A DNA stretch of 64,000 nucleotides. Source: Amylibacter sp. SFDW26 (GTDB lineage: Bacteria > Pseudomonadota > Alphaproteobacteria > Rhodobacterales > Rhodobacteraceae). A program made the position numbers and the translations under genes. Positions 1 through 8,051 of the stretch are shown here, one piece after another. The notes beneath the pieces are model-generated. The model was not told where the DNA came from and ran no database searches. It saw only the letters and a list, made by a program, of their open reading frames with translations. Location: NCBI RefSeq assembly GCF_009184395.1, contig NZ_WEIC01000001.1, forward strand, positions 886,047 to 950,046. The letters are read 5' to 3'. Within the stretch, counting starts at the first letter, position 1. Every line of letters starts with the position of its first letter.

Positions 1-383
1 TGAAATTTGGTGATTGGATGCGTGCGCAAAAAGATGACGTAAATATATTGCCACAAGAATTAACGGCTATTGATGCTGTCACTAAAGACGACCAAGCTTC
101 GTTATTGTCAGCTGCGGCCTATTTCTTAAGCAATGAAAAAGCGAGAGATAACAAACCAGTTGATCCTGTTTGCCGGTTCCATATTGGAAATGGCGCGCGC
201 CTTGAACGTTTAAACTGGGCCGCACGTATAGATGATATTGGGTTTGATAGCTCATTTACCATCATGGCGAACTATCGGTATATAATCGACGATATCGAAA
301 AAAATCACGAAGCTTTTGAGAGTGAAGGTACCGTTACCTTATCTAATGGCGTTAAAAAGATCGCCAATTTAGATAAATCTTAA
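1..383 (+). CDS. malonyl-CoA decarboxylase, C-terminal part (5' end outside window)
   Basis: The reading frame is open from base 3 to the stop at 381-383, so this is the last ~127 residues of a longer protein that begins before the window. The stretch DPVCRFHIGNGARLERLNW and the following MANYRY match the C-terminal catalytic domain of malonyl-CoA decarboxylase as I remember it; the His of the FHxxNGA motif is the expected catalytic histidine. The enzyme converts malonyl-CoA to acetyl-CoA and CO2. The first in-frame ATG at 18 is internal, not the start. The next gene is 150 bp away behind its own Pho boxes, so this belongs to a separate upstream transcription unit. Confidence 0.75.
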   Translation, partial: KFGDWMRAQKDDVNILPQELTAIDAVTKDDQASLLSAAAYFLSNEKARDNKPVDPVCRFHIGNGARLERLNWAARIDDIGFDSSFTIMANYRYIIDDIEKNHEAFESEGTVTLSNGVKKIANLDKS

Positions 384-428
384 AAGTTACCCACAAAAAT
401 TAATCATTTGTTTATCTAAATTAGAAGT

Positions 429-461
429 TTGTCACACAACTGTTACATACCTGTGACATGA
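429..461 (+). promoter_or_regulatory. Three tandem Pho boxes (PhoB sites) upstream of pstS
   Basis: Three consecutive 11-bp direct repeats occur without gaps: TTGTCACACAA (429-439), CTGTTACATAC (440-450) and CTGTGACATGA (451-461). They fit the CTGTCAT-type half-site repeated every 11 bp that PhoB dimers bind. They end about 73 bp before the pstS ATG, which suits an activator-dependent promoter. A weaker fourth repeat may follow at 462-472. Confidence 0.85.
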
Positions 462-534
462 GCTTCACGTGGACTGCCTATCTAGCACTCAGCCGAGAAG
501 AATCGGTCCATGAAACAAAATTGGGATTGAACTT

Positions 535-1533
535 ATGTTCTTTAAAACTCTTTCATTAACAGCAGTTGCATTGGCAACAGCTATCGCGACACCAGCTTTG
601 GCTGAACGCAAAGAAATCAAAATTGTTGGGTCTTCAACAGTATTTCCTTTTTCAACATCAGTTGCAGAGCAATTCGGTCAAAAGACTGACTTCGCTACTC
701 CAGTTGTAGAATCTACTGGTTCAGGCGGCGGCATGAAATTGTTCTGCGCTGGCGTTGGCACTGATCACCCAGACATCACAAACGCTTCTCGTCGTATGAA
801 AGCGAAAGAATGGAAATTGTGCCAAGAAAATGGTGTTACAGACATCGTTGAATCAATCATCGGCTTCGACGGTATCGTAGTTGCAAATGGCATCGACGCT
901 CCATCATTCGAGCTAACAATCGATCACCTTTATAAAGCATTGGCTAAAGGCCAAGGCGAGCCGGCAAAATGGTCAGACATCGACCCATCTTTGCCAGACA
1001 TCAAGATCGAAGTTCTAGGCCCACCACCATCATCTGGTACACGTGACGCTTTCGAAGAATTAGTGATCCAAAAAGGCGGTAAAGCTGCTGGCCTTGAAAA
1101 AGCTGAGTACAAAAAACTTGAAATCCGTACAGACGGTGCTTGGGTTGACGCAGGCGAGAACGACAACCTAATGGTTCAAAAACTGGCTGCTAACCCAGCT
1201 GCAGTAGCTGTTTTCGGTTACTCTTTCTTGGATCAAAACTCTGATACTATCAAAGGCGCTACAGTAAACGGCGTAGCACCAGAATTCGAAAACATCGCTG
1301 CTGGCGACTACAAAGTATCACGTTCTCTATACTACTACGTGAAAAAACAACACGTAGGTGTTGTACCAGGTATCGCTGAATTCGCTGCTGAGTTCGCATC
1401 AGATGCTGCTGCAGGTGAAGAAGGTTACCTTGTAGACAAAGGTTTGATCCCATTGTCAGAAGAGCCTTTCGCTGCAAACCTAGAAACAATGACAAACCTA
1501 GTTGTAATGACTGGTTCAGAAGAACTTAAGTAA
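535..1533 (+). CDS. pstS: phosphate ABC transporter substrate-binding protein PstS
   Basis: Periplasmic high-affinity phosphate-binding protein of the Pst importer, 332 aa. Residues 1-23 form a signal peptide ending ALA, before ERKEIK. The mature part starts KIVGSSTVFPFST and carries STGSGGGMKLFC and SSGTRDAFEEL, the Ser/Thr/Gly loops that hold phosphate in PstS-family proteins. It is the first gene of pstSCAB-phoU-phoB and sits behind three Pho boxes. Two hairpins follow the stop codon and may keep its mRNA more abundant than that of the downstream genes. Codon usage is markedly more restricted than in its neighbours, consistent with high expression under phosphate starvation. Confidence 0.95.
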   Translation: MFFKTLSLTAVALATAIATPALAERKEIKIVGSSTVFPFSTSVAEQFGQKTDFATPVVESTGSGGGMKLFCAGVGTDHPDITNASRRMKAKEWKLCQENGVTDIVESIIGFDGIVVANGIDAPSFELTIDHLYKALAKGQGEPAKWSDIDPSLPDIKIEVLGPPPSSGTRDAFEELVIQKGGKAAGLEKAEYKKLEIRTDGAWVDAGENDNLMVQKLAANPAAVAVFGYSFLDQNSDTIKGATVNGVAPEFENIAAGDYKVSRSLYYYVKKQHVGVVPGIAEFAAEFASDAAAGEEGYLVDKGLIPLSEEPFAANLETMTNLVVMTGSEELK

Positions 1534-1551
1534 GCGCCACGCGTTTACTTT

Positions 1552-1609
1552 CAAGCGACCTCCCCGCTTGTAAAACAAATAACCGTTGGGGGCATGCATT
1601 GCCCTCAAC
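1552..1609 (+). promoter_or_regulatory. Intercistronic hairpins between pstS and pstC
   Basis: Two stem-loops follow pstS: CAAGCG (1552-1557) pairs with CGCTTG (1565-1570), and GTTGGGGGCA (1585-1594) pairs with TGCCCTCAAC (1600-1609) with one G-U pair. Neither is followed by a long T run, so they are better read as mRNA-stabilising or attenuating structures than full terminators. The second hairpin contains an upstream in-frame start of pstC, another reason to place that start at 1655. Confidence 0.55.
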
Positions 1610-1654
1610 TTTCTGCCAAAGCACGCTGCCGTGCTAAATATTAGGACTATAGAA

Positions 1655-3040
1655 ATGCTGGGGATTTCTAATCTAATGCCGATAATTATTCTCGGCCTAT
1701 CATTTGCTTTCTTTATGATGGCACGATCTAAAGCCACAGCTGTTTCAAATGGCATTCCTTCATCGTTACACTCTCGTCCAAACTACCACGGAACACTTTC
1801 GTTTCTGTGGGTTTTGCTTTTAGGGATCGCAGCATATCTTATTCTTTTGATTTTTGGCAGCTGGTTTGTAACGGGCTCTTTATTAAGCCAAATCAAAGCC
1901 GCTGACCCATCATTGGCCGACATTCAAGCACAACTGGTTTTATCAGATGCCAAAGCCATATCAGAAGGCCGCACAGCATCATCCGTGGATGATTTGCGCG
2001 AAACAATTGCGGGTAATTATTCTGGCCTATCCAATCTGCATAATTGGTCGATGGTTCTGATTCCACTTACACTGTCTGTTCTTGGTGGTTTTTTTCAAAT
2101 TAAGCGTATTACCGCAGAGTGGCGCGCACGTAATAAATCAGAGCGCATTATCCGTTCTTTCCTATTCGTTTGTGCAGCAATCGCAGTTCTTACGACAGTC
2201 GGTATCGTTTTAAGCTTGATCTTTGAAACGATGAACTTCTTTTCAAACATTGGATGGCGTGTAGACAAATACATATTCGGAACAGAATGGTCGCCATTGG
2301 CTGGTGTACATTCTGGCACAATGGACCCTGACCGTGTGGGTGCGATCCCATTATTTGTCGGGACTTTACTGATCACATTGATTGCAATGATCGTAGCCGT
2401 GCCAATTGGTCTAATGGCAGCGATTTACCTGTCAGATTTTGCATCAGCGCGTGTCCGTGCATGGGCCAAACCAATGTTAGAAATCTTGGCCGGTATTCCC
2501 ACAGTTGTTTACGGTTTTTTCGCAGCAATCACACTAGCCCCAGCCATTCGCGGATGGGGTGAAGCGATCGGATTATCTGTTGCATCCGAAAGTGCATTGG
2601 CTGCGGGTATTGTTATGGGCATCATGATAATCCCATTCATTTCATCGCTATCAGATGACGTTATCAACGCAGTTCCACAATCATTACGTGATGGCTCTTA
2701 TGGCTTGGGTGCTACCAAAGCTGAAACAATCCGCCAGGTTGTTTTACCAGCCGCCCTACCCGGTATCGTTTCTGCGGTTCTATTGGGTGTGTCGCGCGCC
2801 GTTGGCGAAACAATGATCGTTGTTATGGCTGCAGGCCAAGGTGCGAACCTAACCGTGAACCCACTCGAAGCCGTTACCACGGTAACCGTACAAATCGTAA
2901 TGCTAATCACAGGTGATACAGAAGCTGAAACTGCTGCTGGCCCTGCCTTTACTCTGGGCTTCACATTGTTCTGTGTGACCCTTCTTTTGAATATCGTCGC
3001 CTTGCGTATCGTGCGCAAGTACCGCGAAGCGTATGACTAG
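1655..3040 (+). CDS. pstC: phosphate ABC transporter permease PstC
   Basis: Inner-membrane permease subunit of the Pst phosphate importer. The ATG at 1655 is preferred (461 aa): it has AGGA about 9 bp upstream and begins with a membrane segment (LMPIIILGLSFAFFMM). The in-frame codon at 1586 lies inside a hairpin. The N-terminal ~180 residues carry membrane helices and a periplasmic loop typical of the longer alphaproteobacterial PstC. The C-terminal half is the usual binding-protein-dependent permease domain, with the EAA-type loop DGSYGLGATKAETIRQVVLP that contacts PstB. It ends 11 bp before pstA. Confidence 0.92.
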   Translation: MLGISNLMPIIILGLSFAFFMMARSKATAVSNGIPSSLHSRPNYHGTLSFLWVLLLGIAAYLILLIFGSWFVTGSLLSQIKAADPSLADIQAQLVLSDAKAISEGRTASSVDDLRETIAGNYSGLSNLHNWSMVLIPLTLSVLGGFFQIKRITAEWRARNKSERIIRSFLFVCAAIAVLTTVGIVLSLIFETMNFFSNIGWRVDKYIFGTEWSPLAGVHSGTMDPDRVGAIPLFVGTLLITLIAMIVAVPIGLMAAIYLSDFASARVRAWAKPMLEILAGIPTVVYGFFAAITLAPAIRGWGEAIGLSVASESALAAGIVMGIMIIPFISSLSDDVINAVPQSLRDGSYGLGATKAETIRQVVLPAALPGIVSAVLLGVSRAVGETMIVVMAAGQGANLTVNPLEAVTTVTVQIVMLITGDTEAETAAGPAFTLGFTLFCVTLLLNIVALRIVRKYREAYD

Positions 3041-3051
3041 GATTTTGACCC

Positions 3052-4833
3052 ATGACTGATCTTTCAAAATATTCCGGACATCATACGTCAGAGCTTGCAG
3101 CCAAGAACGCAAAGCGCCGCAATGCATCACAAACACGCCTTAAACTATACGGTATCGGTGCAATTACATTATCAGCATTGGCGCTGATATCACTTCTATG
3201 GACAGTGCTGGGCAATGCCACGGGTGCAATTCGCGAACATTATGTGACTTTGCCTGTAACACTGGAACAATCCATTGATGCAGAAGCTACAAACGATCCG
3301 AAAGTGATTGGTAAAACTGACTTTGCGAAATTGGCTAAGAATAGCCTAAAAAAACATTTCCCGATGGTGAAAAACCGTAAAGCTAAGAAACAACTTTATG
3401 ATGTGGTAAGCGGTGGTGCAGCCTTTGAATTACGTACATTGGTTCAGGAAAACCCAGAATTGATTGGCACAACAATTGATTATCGCTTCTTAGCATCTGA
3501 TATTTCCGATCTTTACCTAAAAGGCGAATATGGAACTTTAGTTGAGCAAGAACACAATAAAGCATTAGAAGTCTCTGCATCTAGCAAAGACACCGTCACT
3601 TTGAATGTTAGCCCTGATGTCTTCGCATCTGTTGTTGGTGAAATCCAAAATGAATTGCGCAAGCGTGCATCCCGATTAGATGCTAAGGCTGTTCAAGAAA
3701 ACAATGGTGTGCGTGTCTTTACGGAACGTATGAACGCCGCAACAGATGAAGCGGTTAAAGCAGATGCAAAAGCGCAAGTCGATGCACGTAAAATCAAACG
3801 TGATGGCTTTATCGCAGAAGCAGAAGAGTTGCGCCGCATTGCAGAACAACCCAATTACGAAGGTAAGCTTGATAAATTTATGCCTTCTGTTCTGGTTCGC
3901 ATTGGGGCTGGTTGGGTCAAATTGACGGAGATTGCAGCGGCAGGTAGCACTGCAAAAGTGATTTTGCCGATCAGTGATCAAACTACAATAGCCGCGGATG
4001 ATTGGGCCTTATATGTGAACAGTTCGCCAGAAGTGGCACGCAAAACATCCGACAACCAGATCGTTTGGCTGGAAAGCTTACGTGCGGATGATCGCATCAG
4101 TTCAAACTTTAACTGGCGCTTCTTTTCATCGGGCGACAGCCGCGAACCTGAATTGGCTGGTATCTGGGGTGCATTAGTCGGCTCTGTTTTAACAATGTTC
4201 GTAACATTCTTCCTAGCATTTCCAATCGGTGTGCTATCCGCGATTTATCTTGAAGAGTTCGCACCTAAGAACAAATTGACCGACTTTGTCGAAGTGAACA
4301 TCAACAATCTTGCTGCAGTGCCATCCATTGTGTTTGGTTTGCTTGGCTTGGCTGTGTTCCTAAACGTCTTTGGCGTCCCACGCTCCGCCCCTCTTGCGGG
4401 TGGTATCGTTCTAGCATTGATGTCCCTACCAACAATCATCATTGCATCCCGAGCAGCTATCCGTGCTGTGCCGCCATCCATTCGCGATGCGGCTTTAGGA
4501 TTGGGTGCATCAAAACTACAAACGTCATTCCACCACGTATTACCACTAGCAATGCCAGGTGTTTTAACGGGATCCATCATCGCAATGGCACAAGCCTTGG
4601 GTGAAACCGCCCCATTGATCATGATTGGTATGGTGGCCTTTATCGTTGATATTCCAGCAAGTATTACAGACAGCGCATCGGTTCTGCCTGTCCAAGTTTT
4701 CCGTTGGGCAGACTTTCCTGAACGCGCCTTTGAAGCCAAAACAGCTGCTGCAATTTGTGTGTTGTTGGTCTTCCTTGTAGTAATGAACCTAATCGCAATC
4801 GTACTGCGCAAACGCTTTGAGCGTCGTTGGTAG
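3052..4833 (+). CDS. pstA: phosphate ABC transporter permease PstA, enlarged
   Basis: Second permease subunit of the Pst importer, 593 aa. One membrane helix lies near residues 35-57. A long, mostly periplasmic segment (about 60-360) follows, resembling the DUF3333-type N-terminal domain of alphaproteobacterial PstA. It contains a highly charged helical stretch around 200-280. The permease core starts near residue 375 and has the loop DAALGLGASKLQTSFHHVLP. From memory alphaproteobacterial PstA proteins are around 430-460 aa, so the periplasmic part looks extended by more than 100 residues. It lies between pstC and pstB with very short spacers. Confidence 0.9.
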   Translation: MTDLSKYSGHHTSELAAKNAKRRNASQTRLKLYGIGAITLSALALISLLWTVLGNATGAIREHYVTLPVTLEQSIDAEATNDPKVIGKTDFAKLAKNSLKKHFPMVKNRKAKKQLYDVVSGGAAFELRTLVQENPELIGTTIDYRFLASDISDLYLKGEYGTLVEQEHNKALEVSASSKDTVTLNVSPDVFASVVGEIQNELRKRASRLDAKAVQENNGVRVFTERMNAATDEAVKADAKAQVDARKIKRDGFIAEAEELRRIAEQPNYEGKLDKFMPSVLVRIGAGWVKLTEIAAAGSTAKVILPISDQTTIAADDWALYVNSSPEVARKTSDNQIVWLESLRADDRISSNFNWRFFSSGDSREPELAGIWGALVGSVLTMFVTFFLAFPIGVLSAIYLEEFAPKNKLTDFVEVNINNLAAVPSIVFGLLGLAVFLNVFGVPRSAPLAGGIVLALMSLPTIIIASRAAIRAVPPSIRDAALGLGASKLQTSFHHVLPLAMPGVLTGSIIAMAQALGETAPLIMIGMVAFIVDIPASITDSASVLPVQVFRWADFPERAFEAKTAAAICVLLVFLVVMNLIAIVLRKRFERRW

Positions 4834-4848
4834 AAAGTGGTGACAGAT

Positions 4849-5661
4849 ATGCAGATTGATTTGAATTTGAGTGAGGAAAATATGGCTCAAGAAGTATCCG
4901 AGAAACAAATGAAAATAACAGCGCGTGGCGTTGATGTTTTCTATGGTGAAGCTCAGGCTATTAAACAGGTCGATGTTGATATCGAAGATCATGCCGTGAC
5001 AGCCTTTATCGGCCCATCTGGTTGTGGTAAATCAACATTCTTACGCTGTTTGAACCGCATGAACGACACGATTGATATTTGCCGTGTCACTGGTGATATT
5101 CGTTTGGATGGCAATGATATTTATGATCCAAGCATTGACCCAGTACAGCTTCGCGCACAGGTTGGAATGGTATTCCAAAAGCCAAACCCATTCCCAAAAT
5201 CAATCTACGATAATGTAGCTTATGGCCCTCGCATACATGGTTTGACCGGTTCTAAATCTGAATTAGATGGTTTGGTCGAATGGGCCCTCACTCGTGCAGG
5301 TCTTTGGAACGAAGTGAAAGATCGTTTAGACAAACCTGGTACAGGGCTATCAGGCGGTCAGCAACAACGTCTGTGTATCGCTCGTGCAATCGCAGTTCAG
5401 CCAACAGTTATCCTTATGGATGAACCATGTTCTGCACTTGATCCGATCGCGACAGCGACAATCGAAGAACTGATTGACGAGCTACGTACGAAGTTTAGCA
5501 TCGTGATTGTGACACACTCTATGCAACAGGCTGCACGCGTTTCACAAAAGACAGCCTTTTTCCACCTTGGTGACTTGGTTGAATTTGGCGACACGAATGA
5601 TATTTTCACGGCTCCTCAAGATGAGCGTACACAAAATTACATTACTGGCCGTATCGGATAG
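4849..5661 (+). CDS. pstB: phosphate ABC transporter ATP-binding protein PstB
   Basis: Cytoplasmic ATPase of the Pst importer. Walker A is GPSGCGKST, the signature motif LSGGQQQR, Walker B VILMDEP, the switch histidine is in VTHSMQQA, and [11 protein letters not shown] is the PstB-specific Q-loop. The frame can start at GTG 4837/4840, ATG 4849 or ATG 4882. I chose 4849 (270 aa), but 4882 has GAGGA just upstream and would give 259 aa, also a normal family length. It follows pstA by 15 bp and precedes phoU by 9 bp. Confidence 0.94.
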   Translation: MQIDLNLSEENMAQEVSEKQMKITARGVDVFYGEAQAIKQVDVDIEDHAVTAFIGPSGCGKSTFLRCLNRMNDTIDICRVTGDIRLDGNDIYDPSIDPVQLRAQVGMVFQKPNPFPKSIYDNVAYGPRIHGLTGSKSELDGLVEWALTRAGLWNEVKDRLDKPGTGLSGGQQQRLCIARAIAVQPTVILMDEPCSALDPIATATIEELIDELRTKFSIVIVTHSMQQAARVSQKTAFFHLGDLVEFGDTNDIFTAPQDERTQNYITGRIG

Positions 5662-5670
5662 GATAGCGCA

Positions 5671-6336
5671 ATGGAACATACACATATCGTTACACGCTTT
5701 GATAAAGAGCTAAATGAGATTGAAACACTTTTGGTTCTTATGGCGGATAAAGTATCCGACCAAATGAAGAACTCTTCAAAAGCTTTGAAAAAGAATGACA
5801 CAGAACTGGCTGCTAAAGTTGCCAAAGCGGATGCTGCAATCAACGAATTAGAAACACAGATCGATGAAAAAGCCATTCGCTTAATCGCTTTACGTCAACC
5901 AATGGCAGAAGATTTACGCAGCGCAATTACAACATTGAAAGTATCACAATGTTTGGAACGCATGGGTGATTATGCGAAAACATTGTCATACCGTGTTGAT
6001 GCTGTGGATGATTATTCGCCAATGAAACCTGTCGTACGTCGCATTTCGAAGATGTCGAACCAAGTCGCTATTATGCTGGATCAGGTTATGGAGGCCTATG
6101 TCACACAAAATACGGAACTGGCCGAAAAAGCACGTTTGGCGGATGAAGACATTAATGATGAAACAGAAGCTCTATTTCGTGAGCTACTGACTTACATGAT
6201 GGAAAATCCAAGAAATATCGAAGCATGCACACATTTATTGTTCATCTCGAAAAATTTAGAACGCTCTGGCGACCAAGTGAAAAACATCGCTGAACAGGTT
6301 CATTATTTGGTCACAGGCGAATTAGTGGAAGAATGA
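5671..6336 (+). CDS. phoU: phosphate signalling complex protein PhoU
   Basis: 221 aa, all helical, two PhoU repeats. The first contains EKAIRLIALRQPMAEDLRSAITTLKVSQCLERMGDYAK and the second LLFISKNLERSGDQVKNIAE; these are the conserved helices whose acidic residues bind metal. PhoU links Pst transport state to the PhoR kinase and limits phosphate uptake. Located between pstB and phoB, with one base separating its stop from the phoB start. Confidence 0.93.
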   Translation: MEHTHIVTRFDKELNEIETLLVLMADKVSDQMKNSSKALKKNDTELAAKVAKADAAINELETQIDEKAIRLIALRQPMAEDLRSAITTLKVSQCLERMGDYAKTLSYRVDAVDDYSPMKPVVRRISKMSNQVAIMLDQVMEAYVTQNTELAEKARLADEDINDETEALFRELLTYMMENPRNIEACTHLLFISKNLERSGDQVKNIAEQVHYLVTGELVEE

Positions 6337-6337
6337 T

Positions 6338-7042
6338 ATGGCACAAGGTGGTCCCAAAGTTTTAATCGTCGAAGACGAACCGTCACAGCTAGAATTACTA
6401 AGCTACAACCTGAGCGTAGATGGTTATGACGTTTATAAAGCGGAAACTGGTGAAGAAGGTCTTTTGGTTTTAGAAGAAACCGAAATCGATCTGATTTTGT
6501 TAGACTGGATGTTACCACAAACATCTGGTTTGGAGATTTGTCGCCAGATTAAACGCAACAAAGAAACTAAAACCATTCCCGTCATCATGTTGACCGCACG
6601 CGGTGAAGAAGATGATAAAATTCGCGGCCTAGATACTGGTGCAGATGATTATGTCGTTAAGCCCTATTCTATCAAAGAGCTTATGGCACGTGTACGTGCA
6701 AACTTGCGTACAAAATCCAGTAGCATTGGTATCAATGTTCTAAGCTATGAATTACTTTCAATGGATTTGACCCGTCATGTGGTCAGCATTGGTTCACAAG
6801 TGGTGCACTTAGGTCCATTAGAATTCAAACTGCTACGTGTTTTACTTGAAGCTCCAAGCCGTGTTTTTTCACGCGATCAATTACTAGAACGCGTTTGGAG
6901 CAACAGTCTAGAAGTTGAAACACGTACGGTAGATGTGCACATCGGACGGTTACGTAAACAATTAAATGCCATATCCGAAGATGAATACATCCGCACAGTT
7001 CGTGGTTTTGGGTATTCTTTGGACAAGTTTGCCCGAGCGTAA
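6338..7042 (+). CDS. phoB: phosphate regulon response regulator PhoB
   Basis: OmpR/PhoB-family two-component response regulator, 234 aa. The receiver domain (about 6-122) shows the acidic pocket VEDEP, the phospho-acceptor Asp in LLDWMLP, the Thr in MLTARG and the Lys in DYVVKPYS. The C-terminal winged helix (about 135-232) includes GPLEFKLLRVLLEAPSRVFSRDQLLERVW and VDVHIGRLRKQL. It would bind the Pho boxes at 429-461, so the operon should be autoregulated. No phoR histidine kinase gene is present nearby. It ends 23 bp from the convergent hemF. Confidence 0.93.
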   Translation: MAQGGPKVLIVEDEPSQLELLSYNLSVDGYDVYKAETGEEGLLVLEETEIDLILLDWMLPQTSGLEICRQIKRNKETKTIPVIMLTARGEEDDKIRGLDTGADDYVVKPYSIKELMARVRANLRTKSSSIGINVLSYELLSMDLTRHVVSIGSQVVHLGPLEFKLLRVLLEAPSRVFSRDQLLERVWSNSLEVETRTVDVHIGRLRKQLNAISEDEYIRTVRGFGYSLDKFARA

Positions 7043-7065
7043 GCGATAAGAAACGCCTTATAATT

Positions 7066-7953
7066 CTAAGGCCACTTCGCTACGGGCGGCATGCTCATTA
7101 ATACGGCTGATGGATCATGACCAGATTGCAATCCAAAGTGCGTTCCGCGATCATAAACAAGATTAAACTCGGCATACCGCCCACGTTTGATCAGTTGCAC
7201 TTCGCGGTCTGCATCTGTCCAAGTTTCTGTGCGGCGTTTTTCCGTAATAGGTAGAAATGCATCAAGGAACGCACGCCCTACATCCTGGGTGAATGCAAAA
7301 TCTGCATCCCAATCACCTGTATCATGGTCATCAAAGAAAATGCCGCCGACACCGCGGGCTTCACCCCAGTGTTTGATCATGAAATACTCATCTGCCCAAT
7401 CTTTGAACTTAGGGTAGTATTCAGGATTATGTTTATCACATGCCTTCTTCAATTCATCATGAAAAAATTCAGTGTCTTCTGATACTTCCATCATTGGGTT
7501 CAAGTCAGAACCGCCACCAAACCAACTGGCAACGGGTGTCCAAAACATCCGTGTATTCATATGTACAGCAGGTGTTTTTGGGCTGTTCATATGTGCAACC
7601 AACGACACGCCTGAAGCCCAGAAAACAGGGTTTTCTTCTAAGCCTGGAATATCTTTACGCGCAGCCATCGCTTTGATCATCATTGGCGATAACGTGCCAT
7701 GCACAGTCGAAATATTCACGCCTACTTTTTCAAATAAACGCCCACCACGCATAACAGACATCAACCCACCGCCACCATCGCCATCAGTGCCGCGTTGTGT
7801 TTTGGTTAATTCAAACCGCCCTGCTGGACGATCGACAAAAGGCCCAGTTGTTTGCGTATCTTCAAGATTTTCAAAAGCGTCACAAATCTGGTTGCGCAAT
7901 TCTTCGAACCAAGCAGAGGCTTTATCTTTATGGGTTTGTGCATCAGCGATCAT
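7066..7953 (-). CDS. hemF: oxygen-dependent coproporphyrinogen III oxidase HemF
   Basis: Heme biosynthesis enzyme converting coproporphyrinogen III to protoporphyrinogen IX with O2; 295 aa, normal length. Recognised by family blocks GGGLMSVMRGGRLFEKVGVN, HMNTRMFW, WFGGGSDLNP, WGEARGVGGIFFDD, RRGRYAEFNLVYDRGT-like GRYAEFNLVYDRGT and the terminal MSMPPVAKW. The conserved histidines expected in the active site are present in HMNTR and HMNSP. It stands alone, convergent with phoB and with 98 bp separating its start from the end of the carnitine operon. Confidence 0.95.
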   Translation of the reverse strand: MIADAQTHKDKASAWFEELRNQICDAFENLEDTQTTGPFVDRPAGRFELTKTQRGTDGDGGGGLMSVMRGGRLFEKVGVNISTVHGTLSPMMIKAMAARKDIPGLEENPVFWASGVSLVAHMNSPKTPAVHMNTRMFWTPVASWFGGGSDLNPMMEVSEDTEFFHDELKKACDKHNPEYYPKFKDWADEYFMIKHWGEARGVGGIFFDDHDTGDWDADFAFTQDVGRAFLDAFLPITEKRRTETWTDADREVQLIKRGRYAEFNLVYDRGTHFGLQSGHDPSAVLMSMPPVAKWP

Positions 7954-8051
7954 GGACCATCTCCAGAACTTAAAGTCACAGGATGTCTACTGAAATCAAA
8001 CGCAACAGACCAGCATGGAAAGCAAATTAGGTCTAAATGACACAACTTTCT

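Noticed and set aside
7187-7993. Long plus-strand frames opposite hemF
   Set aside because: They are antisense shadows of a clear hemF gene with no recognisable product.
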